From contig CBFGWV010000001.1 of assembly GCA_965652545.1 (NCBI GenBank), forward strand, positions 26,443-90,442: 64,000 nt of DNA, in the 5' to 3' direction. Position numbers and translations under genes: made by a program. Below, one piece after another: positions 47,046 to 55,271 of this stretch; within the stretch, counting starts at the first letter, position 1; every line of letters starts with the position of its first letter. Under the pieces are notes generated by a model. That model was not told the origin of the DNA. It saw nothing but the letters and a program-made list of their open reading frames with translations, and did not search any database. This DNA is from CBFGWV01 sp965652545. Its GTDB lineage: Bacteria; Pseudomonadota; Gammaproteobacteria; Competibacterales; Competibacteraceae.

Positions 47046-48354
47046 CGACGGTATCCTCGGCGTTCTCAGCGATTGGTAGCCGCCATTGGCCGGTTAGCAG
47101 CTTCTGCATCAGACCGCGTTTCTGAGACTTGAGTACCGAGGCTTGGGTACGCAAGAGATTGATCTCCTCTCTTGCTGTGTTCAGGATTTCATTAATGCTT
47201 CGCTGCTCAGTCAAGGGAGGCAACGGTATGTTAATGCGCGCAAACTCCTTCCAACGTAGACTGCCACGGCGATCGACGGAGGCATTGGTGCTTGCTGCAA
47301 AAAGCTGACGTAGCTTCTCCGTTTTAAGCAGCTTGAACAAGTATCCGTCATCGACCCGCGACGCATCCGCTTGGAACACCGTGTAGATCGGGCTTACTAA
47401 GCCGGCAGGCATCAAGTCCTGGTATCCGATAGAGCCCTCCTCAATGTGATTGGTGGCGTACGCGAACTGACCTCGTTGGACCAGCTTGTATTTCGTGGTG
47501 TCGTGGCTAAACACCTGCTTCTTGAAGTATTGTAGTGAGTCGACCAGTCCGTCGTGTTTTGTGCAAGACAGCACGGGTAGCTCGGCAGTCCCCCCTCTCG
47601 CAACCGATATTTCACGGGCAATCTGTCCGATCTCGACGACCGGCCACTCGCCTGACATCGAAAACCAATGCAGTGACTTTGGCTCGGATGCTCCGTACTG
47701 ACGTAAGCGCGTCAGTCCGAACAGAAGTTGGCCAGAGAGTGCTTCGTTCAGGTGCTCCTTCGCCGTGATCAGCTGCTCGGTTTTCTGGATGGCGTCGTCC
47801 CAAGTCGACAGGAGGTCGGCAATCTTTTTCTGAAATTCGACGCTGGGTAATGGCACGCATTGACGTTTAAGGTTTCTTCCATTAATGACGGGAACTGTGC
47901 CGTTATTGCAAAAGCGTTGTAAATCTTGAAAATCGAACCAGTAATACAGGTATTCAGCTGAGCAAGAGCTTGGATCTCTTGCGATCACTACAATTAGGTT
48001 GTCGTCCGTGAGGCTTGCGTGTCGAAGGATGCGCTTGTTGTTGTTTCTTAGCGCGGCACCAACTCGCGGGAATACGATGCTCCCGGAAGGAAATGGTTTG
48101 GCCCTTATTTCTTCGAGAACATTGTCATCGACGTAGTTGAGAGTCCTATCAAGATATTTGGTGTTTCCGTGCGCGTTGAGGTCACCAACCTTGACATATG
48201 GCCATTTTCCTTTTGATTGACCTTGGTAGCCCAGGCTGAAGGTGTAACCTTGTTGCACTGTTGCGATTTCGCCGAGCGGATATTCGATCAGCCGGTAACA
48301 TGCGAGTGGTAGAGTCGAGTTGCTGCTGAGAGCGGCGATAGTCCTGGTGCTCAT
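47038..48354 (-). CDS. hsdS: Type I restriction specificity subunit S (two target-recognition domains)
   Basis: 438 residues with the two-repeat HsdS layout. TRD1 (about 22-175) ends LPSVEFQKKIADLLSTWDDAIQ, the first conserved coiled-coil. TRD2 (about 235-385) ends IPLPPLTEQRSINEILNTAREEINLLRTQ, then KSQKRGLMQKLLTGQWRL. It reads DNA sequence and anchors two HsdM. The body has lower GC than flanking genes, as is common for shuffled hsdS. Its ATG overlaps the rhuM stop by 4 nt. This operon also encodes a second, half-size S protein. Confidence 0.94.
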   Translation of the reverse strand: MSTRTIAALSSNSTLPLACYRLIEYPLGEIATVQQGYTFSLGYQGQSKGKWPYVKVGDLNAHGNTKYLDRTLNYVDDNVLEEIRAKPFPSGSIVFPRVGAALRNNNKRILRHASLTDDNLIVVIARDPSSCSAEYLYYWFDFQDLQRFCNNGTVPVINGRNLKRQCVPLPSVEFQKKIADLLSTWDDAIQKTEQLITAKEHLNEALSGQLLFGLTRLRQYGASEPKSLHWFSMSGEWPVVEIGQIAREISVARGGTAELPVLSCTKHDGLVDSLQYFKKQVFSHDTTKYKLVQRGQFAYATNHIEEGSIGYQDLMPAGLVSPIYTVFQADASRVDDGYLFKLLKTEKLRQLFAASTNASVDRRGSLRWKEFARINIPLPPLTEQRSINEILNTAREEINLLRTQASVLKSQKRGLMQKLLTGQWRLPIAENAEDTVDV

Positions 48355-49373
48355 TTCTTCTTCCCCCGTTTTTTGTCATCCAACTGCCGCTCGGTCTGCT
48401 CCAACGCCGCCAAGTCCTCCGCATCCGCCGCCAGCCGCGCCGCCTCGCGCCGGGCGGCGTCGAAGCTCTCGTAGCGTTCCAGCGCCAACTTCTCCGCCAC
48501 GATGGCGCGCAGCTTGCCGGCGTGGGTCAGCACCTCGCGGTCGTTGAACCGCAGGAAGGCGTCGAGCTTATCTTCCCAGTCGCGCATGGTCAGGGTGCGG
48601 CGGCGCTGTGCTTGATCCTCGGCATAGTCGAGGTACATGACGACGATGCGGTCGAGGGCCTCGATCTCTTTGCGGCTGAGGTAGTTCTTGGCGATGGTGA
48701 CGTCCTGCTTGCGCACCCGGCCGCCGACCCAGGTGGTCAGGCCCATGTTGGGCAGGGTGGGGTCGGCACGGCCAGCGATGAGCTCAGGCGCGGTGTGGCC
48801 AGTGACGGCCCAGAGCATCTTGTTCTGCACTTTCTTGAAAAATAGTTGGGCGGCCTCGGACTTGCTGTCGTAGTCGACTGCCGTGGCATAGATGTCACGG
48901 ATCTTCTGGTAAAAGCGCTTCTCCGAGGCGCGGATGTCGCGGATGCGCGCCAGCAGCTCGTCGAAGTAGTCCCAGCCGCCGGGTTCCTTGAGGCGGGCGT
49001 CGTCCAGCACGAAGCCCTTGACCAGGTATTCGCGCAGGTGGGTGGTTGCCCACTGGCGGAACTGGGTACCGCGTGGGGAGCGCACCCGGTAACCCATGGC
49101 CAAGATCATGTCCAGGTTGTAGTGCTTGAGCGTGCGATTCACCGCCCGACCACCCTCTTGGCGAACTTGTAAGCGTTCCTTACAAGTTGCCTCCTCGCTC
49201 AACTCTCCCTCGGCATAGATGGCCCTGGTGTGCTGGGTGATGTTCTGCGGGGTGGTGTCGAATAGGGTGGCGATCTCGGCCTGGGTCAGCCAGACGGTAC
49301 CGCCCTCGGCGCGCAGCTGAATGGTGGCGCTGCCGTCCTCGGCCGTGTAGAGGATCAGTTCGCCGCCGCTCAT
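48351..49373 (-). CDS. rhuM: RhuM-family protein
   Basis: 340 residues with the RhuM pattern: VWLTQAEIATLFDTTPQNITQH (HTH-like N-terminus), LKHYNLDMILAMGYRVRSPRGTQFRQW, and a long charged helical C-terminus. RhuM was named in a Salmonella pathogenicity island and is frequent in type I RM and other defence operons. Its biochemical role is not settled. It overlaps both hsdM and hsdS by 4 nt, so it is an integral part of this operon. The C-terminal KKRGKKK tail is strongly basic. Confidence 0.93.
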   Translation of the reverse strand: MSGGELILYTAEDGSATIQLRAEGGTVWLTQAEIATLFDTTPQNITQHTRAIYAEGELSEEATCKERLQVRQEGGRAVNRTLKHYNLDMILAMGYRVRSPRGTQFRQWATTHLREYLVKGFVLDDARLKEPGGWDYFDELLARIRDIRASEKRFYQKIRDIYATAVDYDSKSEAAQLFFKKVQNKMLWAVTGHTAPELIAGRADPTLPNMGLTTWVGGRVRKQDVTIAKNYLSRKEIEALDRIVVMYLDYAEDQAQRRRTLTMRDWEDKLDAFLRFNDREVLTHAGKLRAIVAEKLALERYESFDAARREAARLAADAEDLAALEQTERQLDDKKRGKKK

Positions 49374-50929
49374 ACGCCCAGCTCCTTGAGATACTGCTTC
49401 ATGCGCGTGCGCACCTCTGCCAGTTCGCCTTCCAGGCGCTCGATCTCCTGCTCGACGGTGGCGACGTCGATTTCCTCCTCTTCCTCGAAGGTATCCACGT
49501 AGCGCGGGATGTTGAGGTTGAAGTCGTTGTCGGCGATCTCCTGCAAGCTGGCAACGTGGGCGTATTTGTCCACCGGCTGGCGGGCGCGGAAGGTTTTGAG
49601 AATCATCGCCAGGTGCGCGTCGAGCAGGGCGTTCTGGTTCTTGCCACTCTGGTAGGCGCGGCTGGCGTCGATGAACAGTACGTCCTGGCAGTCTTCGCGG
49701 GCCCCGCCCTTTTCGCGGGCGCGGTCGAACATCAGGATGGCAACTGGGATGGACGTGGTGGGGAACAGGTTTCCCGGCAGGCCGATGACGGCATCGAGCA
49801 GGTTTTCCTCGATCAGCGCGCGGCGGATGCGGCCTTCGGCGCCACCCCGGAACAGCACGCCGTGGGGTACCACCACGGCCACACGGCCTTCCTGTGGCAG
49901 CGCGGTTTCAATCATGTGGGTGATGAAGGCGTAGTCGCCCTTGGATTTGGGCGGCATGCCGCGCCAGAAGCGGCTATAGCGGTCGGCCTCTACCTCGGCG
50001 CCACCCCATTTGTCGAGGCTGAAGGGCGGGTTGGCCACTACCACGTTGAAGCGCATCAGGCGGTCGGCCTCGACCAGCGCCGGGCTGTTGATCGTGTCGC
50101 CCCATTCGATGCGGGCAGCGTCCTTGCCGTGCAGGAACATGTTCATGCGTGCCAGCGCCCAGGTGCTGCCGTTGACCTCCTGGCCGAACAGGGCGAAGTC
50201 GCGGCTGCCTTGCGCCTCCACCAGCGCGGCGGCCTCGATCAGCAAGCCGCCGGCGCCGCAGGTGGGGTCGCAGATGCGGTCGCCAGGCTTTGGGGCGGCC
50301 AGTTGCGCCAACAGCTTCGACACCTGCTTGGGCGTGTAGAACTCGCCAGCCTTCTTGCCGGCGTCGGACGCGAAACGCTCGATCAGGTAGATATAGGTGT
50401 CGCCGATCACGTCTTCGGAGACGCGCGAGGGGCGCAGGTCGAGCTTGGCAAAGTCACCCAGCAGGTTTTCCAGACGGCGGTTACGGTCCTTGGTCTTGCC
50501 GAGGTTTGCCTCGGAGTTGAAATCGATGTTGCGGAACACGCCCTCGAGCTTGGCCTTGTTGGCCTCCTCGATGTGGTCGAGCACGATGTTGATCAGTTCG
50601 CCGAGATTGGCTGCTTTACGGCGCTCGTACAACGCATGGAAGTCGGCAAGGAAGCGGTCGTTGACCTTGCCGGTCTTGTCGTCCTTGAACTCGATGTAGG
50701 GCAGGATGAAGCGCTCGCGTTCCAGTTTACGGCGGATGCGCTCTTCGTTGTCCCCGTACTCCTTCTGATACTCGGCGTAGTGGTCGGCCCACTGGTCACT
50801 GATGTATTTGAGGAACAGCATCACCAGGATGTAGTCCTTGTACTGCGCCGGATCGATGACACCGCGAAAGGTGTCGCAGGCGGCCCAGGCGGTGTTGTTG
50901 ACATCTTGCTGGGTGAGCTGGTTGGTCAT
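49370..50929 (-). CDS. hsdM: Type I restriction-modification DNA methyltransferase subunit M
   Basis: 519 residues. The N-terminal HsdM helical domain (WAACDTFRGVIDPAQYKDYIL) is followed by a Rossmann methylase: FYTPKQVSKLLAQL, SAM motif I DPTCGAGGLLIEAA, and catalytic motif IV VVANPPFSLDKW (NPPF, N6-adenine). ATG 50929 overlaps the upstream gene's stop. The frame is open to 51181 by chance. It methylates adenine in both half-sites to protect host DNA. Confidence 0.96.
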   Translation of the reverse strand: MTNQLTQQDVNNTAWAACDTFRGVIDPAQYKDYILVMLFLKYISDQWADHYAEYQKEYGDNEERIRRKLERERFILPYIEFKDDKTGKVNDRFLADFHALYERRKAANLGELINIVLDHIEEANKAKLEGVFRNIDFNSEANLGKTKDRNRRLENLLGDFAKLDLRPSRVSEDVIGDTYIYLIERFASDAGKKAGEFYTPKQVSKLLAQLAAPKPGDRICDPTCGAGGLLIEAAALVEAQGSRDFALFGQEVNGSTWALARMNMFLHGKDAARIEWGDTINSPALVEADRLMRFNVVVANPPFSLDKWGGAEVEADRYSRFWRGMPPKSKGDYAFITHMIETALPQEGRVAVVVPHGVLFRGGAEGRIRRALIEENLLDAVIGLPGNLFPTTSIPVAILMFDRAREKGGAREDCQDVLFIDASRAYQSGKNQNALLDAHLAMILKTFRARQPVDKYAHVASLQEIADNDFNLNIPRYVDTFEEEEEIDVATVEQEIERLEGELAEVRTRMKQYLKELGV

Positions 50930-51495
50930 GGCGTAGTCTCGTAGGCAAGCTTCATCAGAATGTGGGTGGACAGGCGCTGGCGCAGGGTGGCGATGCGGGC
51001 CAGCAGTGCTTGTTCTTGTTCGGCCAGGGCGGCGGCCTGCGCGATGTGTTGCTGCGTGGCCAGCGAGGGCAGTGGCACCTCTAGCGTCTTCAGGGCTTCG
51101 GCGCTGATCATCCGCACCGAGGTGCCTTCGGCCAGCGCCGCCAGTTGGGTCTGGGTGGCCGGCGCGTTGATGTACCAGCACAGGTAGGCTGGCAGCACCT
51201 TGTGGGGCCGGATCAGCAGCATCGGCGCCGAGAGCACGGCCGGGCCGATACCTTCCAGCACCTGAGCCGCACCATTGCTGCGACCCCGCGAACGGAACAG
51301 CAGATCGCCGGCACGTAGCAGGTGGTGGGTCTTGCCCTTGGGTAGCGCCACCCTGACGGCCTCTTCGGCATGCAGCAGGTTGGCCTCGTCGATGTCTTTC
51401 ATCTGGATGACCGAGACATTGCCCTGCGGGTCGTGCTCCAGGCGCGACCGGAAGGGATACCCCATCTGTACTTCAGTCAGTTCGTCTAGACGCAT
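50926..51495 (-). CDS. Single-TRD (half-length) HsdS-like specificity protein
   Basis: 189 residues comprising one target-recognition domain (VQMGYPFRSRLEHDPQGNVSVI...) and one conserved helical region (VPLPSLATQQHIAQAAALAEQEQ, LRQRLSTHILMKLAY). Full HsdS has two of each. Half-S proteins can dimerise to make a palindromic-site specificity. It is first in the operon and overlaps hsdM by 4 nt. It may be a natural half-S, a BREX/other accessory, or the remnant of an S-gene recombination. Confidence 0.88.
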   Translation of the reverse strand: MRLDELTEVQMGYPFRSRLEHDPQGNVSVIQMKDIDEANLLHAEEAVRVALPKGKTHHLLRAGDLLFRSRGRSNGAAQVLEGIGPAVLSAPMLLIRPHKVLPAYLCWYINAPATQTQLAALAEGTSVRMISAEALKTLEVPLPSLATQQHIAQAAALAEQEQALLARIATLRQRLSTHILMKLAYETTP

Positions 51496-51627
51496 AAATG
51501 CGAGAATGCCGTTACGACAATATCAGTAAAGTCGAATCTAGACGTCTCACTACTTCGGGTCAATTAAAAGTAACGGCGTTTCTACAGATTGTCCGCTGAT
51601 GCTGAGTGCGGGAGTGATCGGCGGCTA

Positions 51628-51661
51628 ACCAGTGAAGGAACGCCCGGCGAGCCCTGACGGT
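51628..51661 (+). repeat. Right flanking direct repeat of the RM island (34 bp)
   Basis: Second copy of the 42183-42216 repeat, 32/34 identical, same orientation, lying 133 bp upstream of the first gene of the restriction operon and just before the DUF6152 gene. Confidence 0.8.
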
Positions 51662-51707
51662 CTATGCCGCAGGTGTGCGATGCATCCTGCGACGAAGAGG
51701 CATGACT

Positions 51708-52094
51708 ATGAATCGAGCTATCCGTTGGCAACCGTTCGCGGTGGTGATCGTCCTGGTGTCGATGATGTTACTGACGCTACCGGCGCTGGCCCACCACGGG
51801 TGGGGGTGGGCGATGGATGAGATCACCGAGATCACCGGTGAGGTCGTCGATGTTCGTCTTGGTAATCCCCACGGTGAAGTCACTCTGGATGTCGACGGCG
51901 ATACCTGGGTGGTCGAGGTGGGCCAGCCGTGGCGCAACGAGCGCGCCGGGCTCACCAGCGAGCTTCTCTCGACCGGCCGCGTCATCACGGCGGTGGGCAA
52001 CCGCTCGGCGAAGGAGGGCGAACGGCTTTTGAAAGCCGTGCGCATCGTGATCGACGGTAAGAACCACGACCTATACGAGGGCCGGATACCCTGA
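51708..52094 (+). CDS. DUF6152 exported protein
   Basis: 128 residues with an export signal (VVIVLVSMMLLTLPALAHH). The mature part has the DUF6152 pattern: HHGWGWAMDEITEITGEVVDV, NPHGEVTLDVDGDTWVVEVG and GRVITAVGNRSAKEGERLLKA. ATG 51708 sits 8-9 nt after a GAAGAGG RBS. ATG 51702 and 51675 are in frame. The His-His-Gly-Trp start of the mature protein suggests metal binding. It is followed at once by a small membrane protein, a recurrent pair. Function unknown. Confidence 0.85.
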   Translation: MNRAIRWQPFAVVIVLVSMMLLTLPALAHHGWGWAMDEITEITGEVVDVRLGNPHGEVTLDVDGDTWVVEVGQPWRNERAGLTSELLSTGRVITAVGNRSAKEGERLLKAVRIVIDGKNHDLYEGRIP

Positions 52095-52098
52095 GCGC

Positions 52099-52587
52099 AT
52101 GATCGCCGATGCGTTGGCCGCCCTGGAAGCCTTGGGGCCGGTGGCGGCGCTGCGCGGTTCGGTGTGGGTATACCCGCTGGTCAATGTCGGGCATGTGCTG
52201 GGCATCGCGCTGCTGGTCGGTGCCATTGTGCCGCTGGACCTGCGTCTTTTGGGGTTCTTCAAGGGGGTGTCAGCCGCCGCGCTCTGGCCGGTGCTGACCC
52301 GTTGCGCCGGTGTCGGGCTGGGCTTGGCATTGGTGACCGGTGTGATGTTGTTCGCCACCCGTGCGGCGGAGTACGCGGCCTCGGGTTTGTTCATTGCGAA
52401 GTTGATCATCGTGGCCGTGGGTGCGCTGAACGTCATTGCCGTTCACTATGCGGAATCGAAGCAGCACTCGGCCATGCGGCAGGGCGCCGACTCGCCGATG
52501 CAAGGGTATGTTCGTTTCGGTGCGGGGGTGTCGTTGGCGGCGTGGCCGGCGGCCCTGGTGTTCGGGCGCCTGGTGGGTTACTTCTGA
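52099..52587 (+). CDS. Small polytopic membrane protein (DUF6644-like)
   Basis: 162 residues with four to five hydrophobic helices (LVNVGHVLGIALLVGAIVPL, CAGVGLGLALVTGVMLFAT, LFIAKLIIVAVGALNVIAVHY, GVSLAAWPAALVFGRLVGYF). Conserved-looking His and Tyr residues lie at helix ends. Starts 4 nt after the DUF6152 stop, so the two are one unit. I recall a DUF6644-type protein in this setting. No function is assigned. Confidence 0.8.
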   Translation: MIADALAALEALGPVAALRGSVWVYPLVNVGHVLGIALLVGAIVPLDLRLLGFFKGVSAAALWPVLTRCAGVGLGLALVTGVMLFATRAAEYAASGLFIAKLIIVAVGALNVIAVHYAESKQHSAMRQGADSPMQGYVRFGAGVSLAAWPAALVFGRLVGYF

Positions 52588-52621
52588 TGCCGACAAATTG
52601 TTGGCATCGCTGACATCGAGG

Positions 52622-53683
52622 TCACAGACGACGCAGTCGGCACAGGACATCATGGGCGAACCCGACGAAGGCCAGACTCCAAGCGGCCACCGCGAAGGCC
52701 AGCATGATGCCCGGTAGAGGTGCCAGAAATGGCAACGGTAGCGCTTCGGTCAGGCGCTGGCTGCAAGCTGCGTACATGCCGATGGGAAACACCGCGCCCC
52801 AATACAGCGGGTCGTAGCGCAGCGGGAAGCGCCGCAACAGGTGTCGCCAGATAGCCAGCAGCACCAGCATCGGGATCCACCAGGTGCCGGTTGCCCAGTA
52901 GAAAACTGTGAACCCCTTCAGAAAGGGCAGCAGCGATTGCAGGAAGGGCGCGTCCGGCGCGTTGAGGATGAGCTGGCACCCGGCCAACGTGGAGATCGCC
53001 ATCGCGCCCATGTTGATCCAGTACGGCGGCGACAGGTCGGCGGGCGAAAAGGCGAAGAAGGTATAGCGGTAGAAGATCAGCGACATCATCCAGATGTAGA
53101 GCATACCGCCCCACAGCCACATCGACAGCGCGAAGAAGTTGAGTTCCAGCCGGTAGGGTTGTCCGAGCCGGGTGGCAAGCAGGGCCGACAGCAGGGCGAT
53201 GGATTGCGTGGAAACGACCGCCAACAGCCAGCCGCCATTAACGCCTTTGTCCAGCGTCGGCTTGTCGGTTTTGACCACCAGCACCGTGAACACCGTGTAG
53301 GTCAGCAGCAGCCACAGCAGCAGGGCCATTCCCCACAGTGCCAGTGCGGCCGTGCGGCTGTCGGCGATCAGCAGACTCTGGCTTCCAAGCACGGCGCTTG
53401 CAGCGACTGCGGTAAAAAAGCCCGGTGCCCGCAGATGGTCGAAAAGATCGGTCTCCATCCGCCGTGGCCACAGCCAGGCGCGTGCGAGATAGGCGAACCA
53501 GAGGCCGGCGTAGAGCACGCTGTTGAGCAGGAACAGAGCCCAGGACAGCCGGATCCAGTCGAGCAGATGCGCGGCGATCGAGACAATACCGGTCGCCATT
53601 GCCATGCCGAAGTAGGCCGGTGACAACCCGGCCAGCTCCGCGCGCAGTGCGACGCTGCGGTCGGTCAGCGCGCGAACGGTCAT
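52622..53683 (-). CDS. TehA/SLAC1-family (tellurite-resistance/dicarboxylate) transporter
   Basis: 353 residues with about ten transmembrane helices and the TDT/SLAC1 signature near the N-terminus: LSPAYFGMAMATGIVSIAAHLL. Later segments (GAMAISTLAGCQLILNA, FYWATGTWWIPMLVLLAIW, YDPLYWGAVFPIGMYAACSQRL) fit this anion channel/transporter family. The substrate could be dicarboxylate, sulfite or other anions. The next gene upstream on the same strand encodes another small membrane protein. Confidence 0.9.
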   Translation of the reverse strand: MTVRALTDRSVALRAELAGLSPAYFGMAMATGIVSIAAHLLDWIRLSWALFLLNSVLYAGLWFAYLARAWLWPRRMETDLFDHLRAPGFFTAVAASAVLGSQSLLIADSRTAALALWGMALLLWLLLTYTVFTVLVVKTDKPTLDKGVNGGWLLAVVSTQSIALLSALLATRLGQPYRLELNFFALSMWLWGGMLYIWMMSLIFYRYTFFAFSPADLSPPYWINMGAMAISTLAGCQLILNAPDAPFLQSLLPFLKGFTVFYWATGTWWIPMLVLLAIWRHLLRRFPLRYDPLYWGAVFPIGMYAACSQRLTEALPLPFLAPLPGIMLAFAVAAWSLAFVGFAHDVLCRLRRL

Positions 53684-53705
53684 GATCGATGTCGCGGCCT
53701 CGGCT

Positions 53706-54053
53706 TCAGAACGGCAACGGTAACGGCTCGCCAGCGAGGTGCGCGAGGAACATGAAGCCGGAGACCAGCACCGCGTTGATCGCCCAGGCTACCGTCATGT
53801 AGCGCGCCATGCCGCTGTACAGCGGCGACTCGGTGTTGTCGGCATCGACCCAGATCGTGCGCATGATCCACGCGGTGTAAACCAGGAACGCAGCCAGCAG
53901 CAGGCCCAGGGTGGTGCTGTCGACCTGGGCGTAGACCATCACGATGCCGCCGAATAGCAGATGGCTGAGCAGCACACCGTAGATCCAGAACGCGACCCAC
54001 AACCGGGTATGGCCTTTGGCGTCAGGGGAGAAAAAGGTCGCGAGTGTGCTCAT
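53706..54053 (-). CDS. Small membrane protein, function unknown
   Basis: 115 residues. ATG 54053 follows a clear GGAGG RBS at spacing 7, ruling out the longer upstream reading. Three transmembrane helices (LWVAFWIYGVLLSHLLFGGIV, TLGLLLAAFLVYTAWIMRTIWV, YMTVAWAINAVLVSGFMFL). It precedes the TehA/SLAC1 gene by 22 nt and may be cotranscribed. I do not recognise a named family. Confidence 0.83.
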   Translation of the reverse strand: MSTLATFFSPDAKGHTRLWVAFWIYGVLLSHLLFGGIVMVYAQVDSTTLGLLLAAFLVYTAWIMRTIWVDADNTESPLYSGMARYMTVAWAINAVLVSGFMFLAHLAGEPLPLPF

Positions 54054-54131
54054 GGTGAATCCTCCGAATTCGGCGTGGTGCCCGGCCTGCGAGTCTTGCG
54101 CCGAACTTAGCGCTGATAACTTTGGCAGCGC

Positions 54132-54145
54132 CTGACTTGCATCAA
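54132..54145 (-). promoter_or_regulatory. Weak FNR/Dnr-like half-palindrome
   Basis: Read on the minus strand, TTGATGCAAGTCAG resembles TTGAT-N4-ATCAA with a perfect left half and 3 of 5 matches on the right. It lies about 80 bp upstream of the small membrane protein/TehA pair. This could indicate oxygen or NO control, but a chance match is quite possible. Confidence 0.3.
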
Positions 54146-54403
54146 TGAAATCGCCGATTGTTCGGGTACTGTCGACCCCTTCCGGCGTCGGGCTTTTACC
54201 GGACCTTGTGCACGGTTCTCCGCGAAGTGCTCCCATGAAGGACCTGCGCGACCTCTTTTGCGGTCAACGTGGCTCGGCCGGGAAACATTCGCGCAGCAGG
54301 GCTACATTCGGGGAGATGCCAGGGACAAATCGGGCAAATCTATCCGGTTCCAGCGCGTTTTTTTTGGTGTTCGCGATGTCGAAGGATGCTGACGTCAGAA
54401 ACG
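54146..54403. other. Non-coding stretch
   Basis: Apart from the FNR-like site on its left and the terminator on its right, I see no gene here. Open frames that cross into the tRNA on either strand are tRNA read-through artefacts. Confidence 0.6.
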
Positions 54404-54438
54404 AAAAAGCCCCGGCAATACTTGATTGCCGGGGCTTT
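54404..54438 (-). terminator. Rho-independent terminator of tRNA-Ala
   Basis: A perfect 14-bp stem (AAAGCCCCGGCAAT and its complement, 5-nt loop), followed on the minus strand by TTTTT, lies 13 nt beyond the 3' end of tRNA-Ala. Confidence 0.9.
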
Positions 54439-54451
54439 CCTGTCTGGAATC

Positions 54452-54527
54452 TGGTGGAGCTGAGGGGAATCGAACCCCTGACCTCGACAGTGCGATTGTC
54501 GCGCTCTCCCAACTGAGCTACAGCCCC
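54452..54527 (-). tRNA. tRNA-Ala (anticodon CGC)
   Basis: A 76-nt cloverleaf on the minus strand with encoded CCA. The acceptor GGGGCTG pairs with CAGCTCC, including the G3-U70 wobble that identifies alanine tRNAs. The D arm is GCTCAGTTGGGAGAGC. The anticodon stem CGACA/TGTCG holds loop ATCGCAC with anticodon CGC (codon GCG). The T arm is AGGGGTTCGAATCCCCT. A discriminator A73 precedes CCA. Confidence 0.96.
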
Positions 54528-54650
54528 AGATCATCGGAAGGCGCGCATCATAGCGCGGTGCCCGGTGCTTGTCACCTATCCGCCGGCGGCTTTTTATCCT
54601 TCCCGAACTGCCGGTATCCTGCGCCATCGAAGGCCCACCCGGCGGTCGTA

Positions 54651-55271
54651 ATGCCCCTGGATGTACATCGCATACTGCTGTTCACCAAAGCGCCCGTGCC
54701 CGGGCGGGTGAAGACACGCCTGGCCGCGCATCTGGGTGCGCGCGGGGCGGCGGCCTTGTACAGCCGGCTGGCTTACCGTGCCGCCGCCGATCTGACCACG
54801 GCGGGGATCGGGCAGGTGGAGATCTGGGCCGCGCCGGATGCGCGCCATCCGTTCTTCGCCCGCTGTCGGCGCGAGCTCGGCCTGCCGGTGTACCGTCAGC
54901 GCGGTGCCGATTTGGGTGCGCGCATGAGCCACGCGCTGTGCGATGCGCTACGGCGGGGCGGGCGGGCGGTGATCGTCGGCGCGGATTGCGTCTCTCTCAC
55001 GCCCACGCAAGTGGCGGATGCCCTGGCCTGCCTGGACGGGCATGACATGGTGTTCATACCCGCGGAGGATGGCGGCTATGTGCTGGTGGGCGCCTCTGTG
55101 CATCATCCGGGTGTGTTCCGCCGCGTGCCCTGGGGCAGTGGACAGGTGATGCGCGTCAGCCGCCGCCGGCTTCGTGAGTGCGGTGTGGACTGGGTGGAGT
55201 CGGGTACCGGTTGGGACCTCGATCGTGTTGAAGATCTGCGCCGCTGGCGCACCATGGAGGCCGCATGCTGA
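54651..55271 (+). CDS. TIGR04282-family glycosyltransferase-like protein (DUF2064)
   Basis: 206 residues of nucleotidyl/glycosyl-transferase A fold: RILLFTKAPVPGRVKTRLA is the family N-terminal signature, then VYRQRGADLGARMSHAL, AVIVGADCVSLTPTQVADAL and FIPAEDGGYVLVG. These proteins often accompany radical-SAM or sterol/hopanoid-like glycosyl loci, but no such partner is near. ATG 54651 gives the standard start. It overlaps rlmJ by 7 nt. Confidence 0.88.
   Translation: MPLDVHRILLFTKAPVPGRVKTRLAAHLGARGAAALYSRLAYRAAADLTTAGIGQVEIWAAPDARHPFFARCRRELGLPVYRQRGADLGARMSHALCDALRRGGRAVIVGADCVSLTPTQVADALACLDGHDMVFIPAEDGGYVLVGASVHHPGVFRRVPWGSGQVMRVSRRRLRECGVDWVESGTGWDLDRVEDLRRWRTMEAAC

Larger units (their letters stand above)
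42183..51661. mobile_element. Putative type I restriction-modification genomic island
   Basis: The segment between the two 34-bp direct repeats contains only the leftward seven-gene operon from the single-TRD HsdS gene (51495) to the YgjP-like gene (42290). Neighbours on both sides are small exported or membrane proteins transcribed rightward. Gene content is accessory, and the hsdS-HAD stretch (about 46.2-48.3 kb) is visibly less GC-rich than the rest. No integrase, transposase or tRNA target is present, so the mechanism of entry is unknown. Confidence 0.6.

Noticed and set aside
50930..51181. Upstream extension of the hsdM frame
   Set aside because: It translates to a Pro/His/Arg-rich sequence inside the half-S gene. 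The MTNQLTQQD start at 50929 is canonical.
54145..54516. Open frames on both strands through the tRNA (peptides such as VELRGIEPLTSTVRLSR)
   Set aside because: These are the well-known spurious translations of tRNA genes. The cloverleaf explains the sequence.
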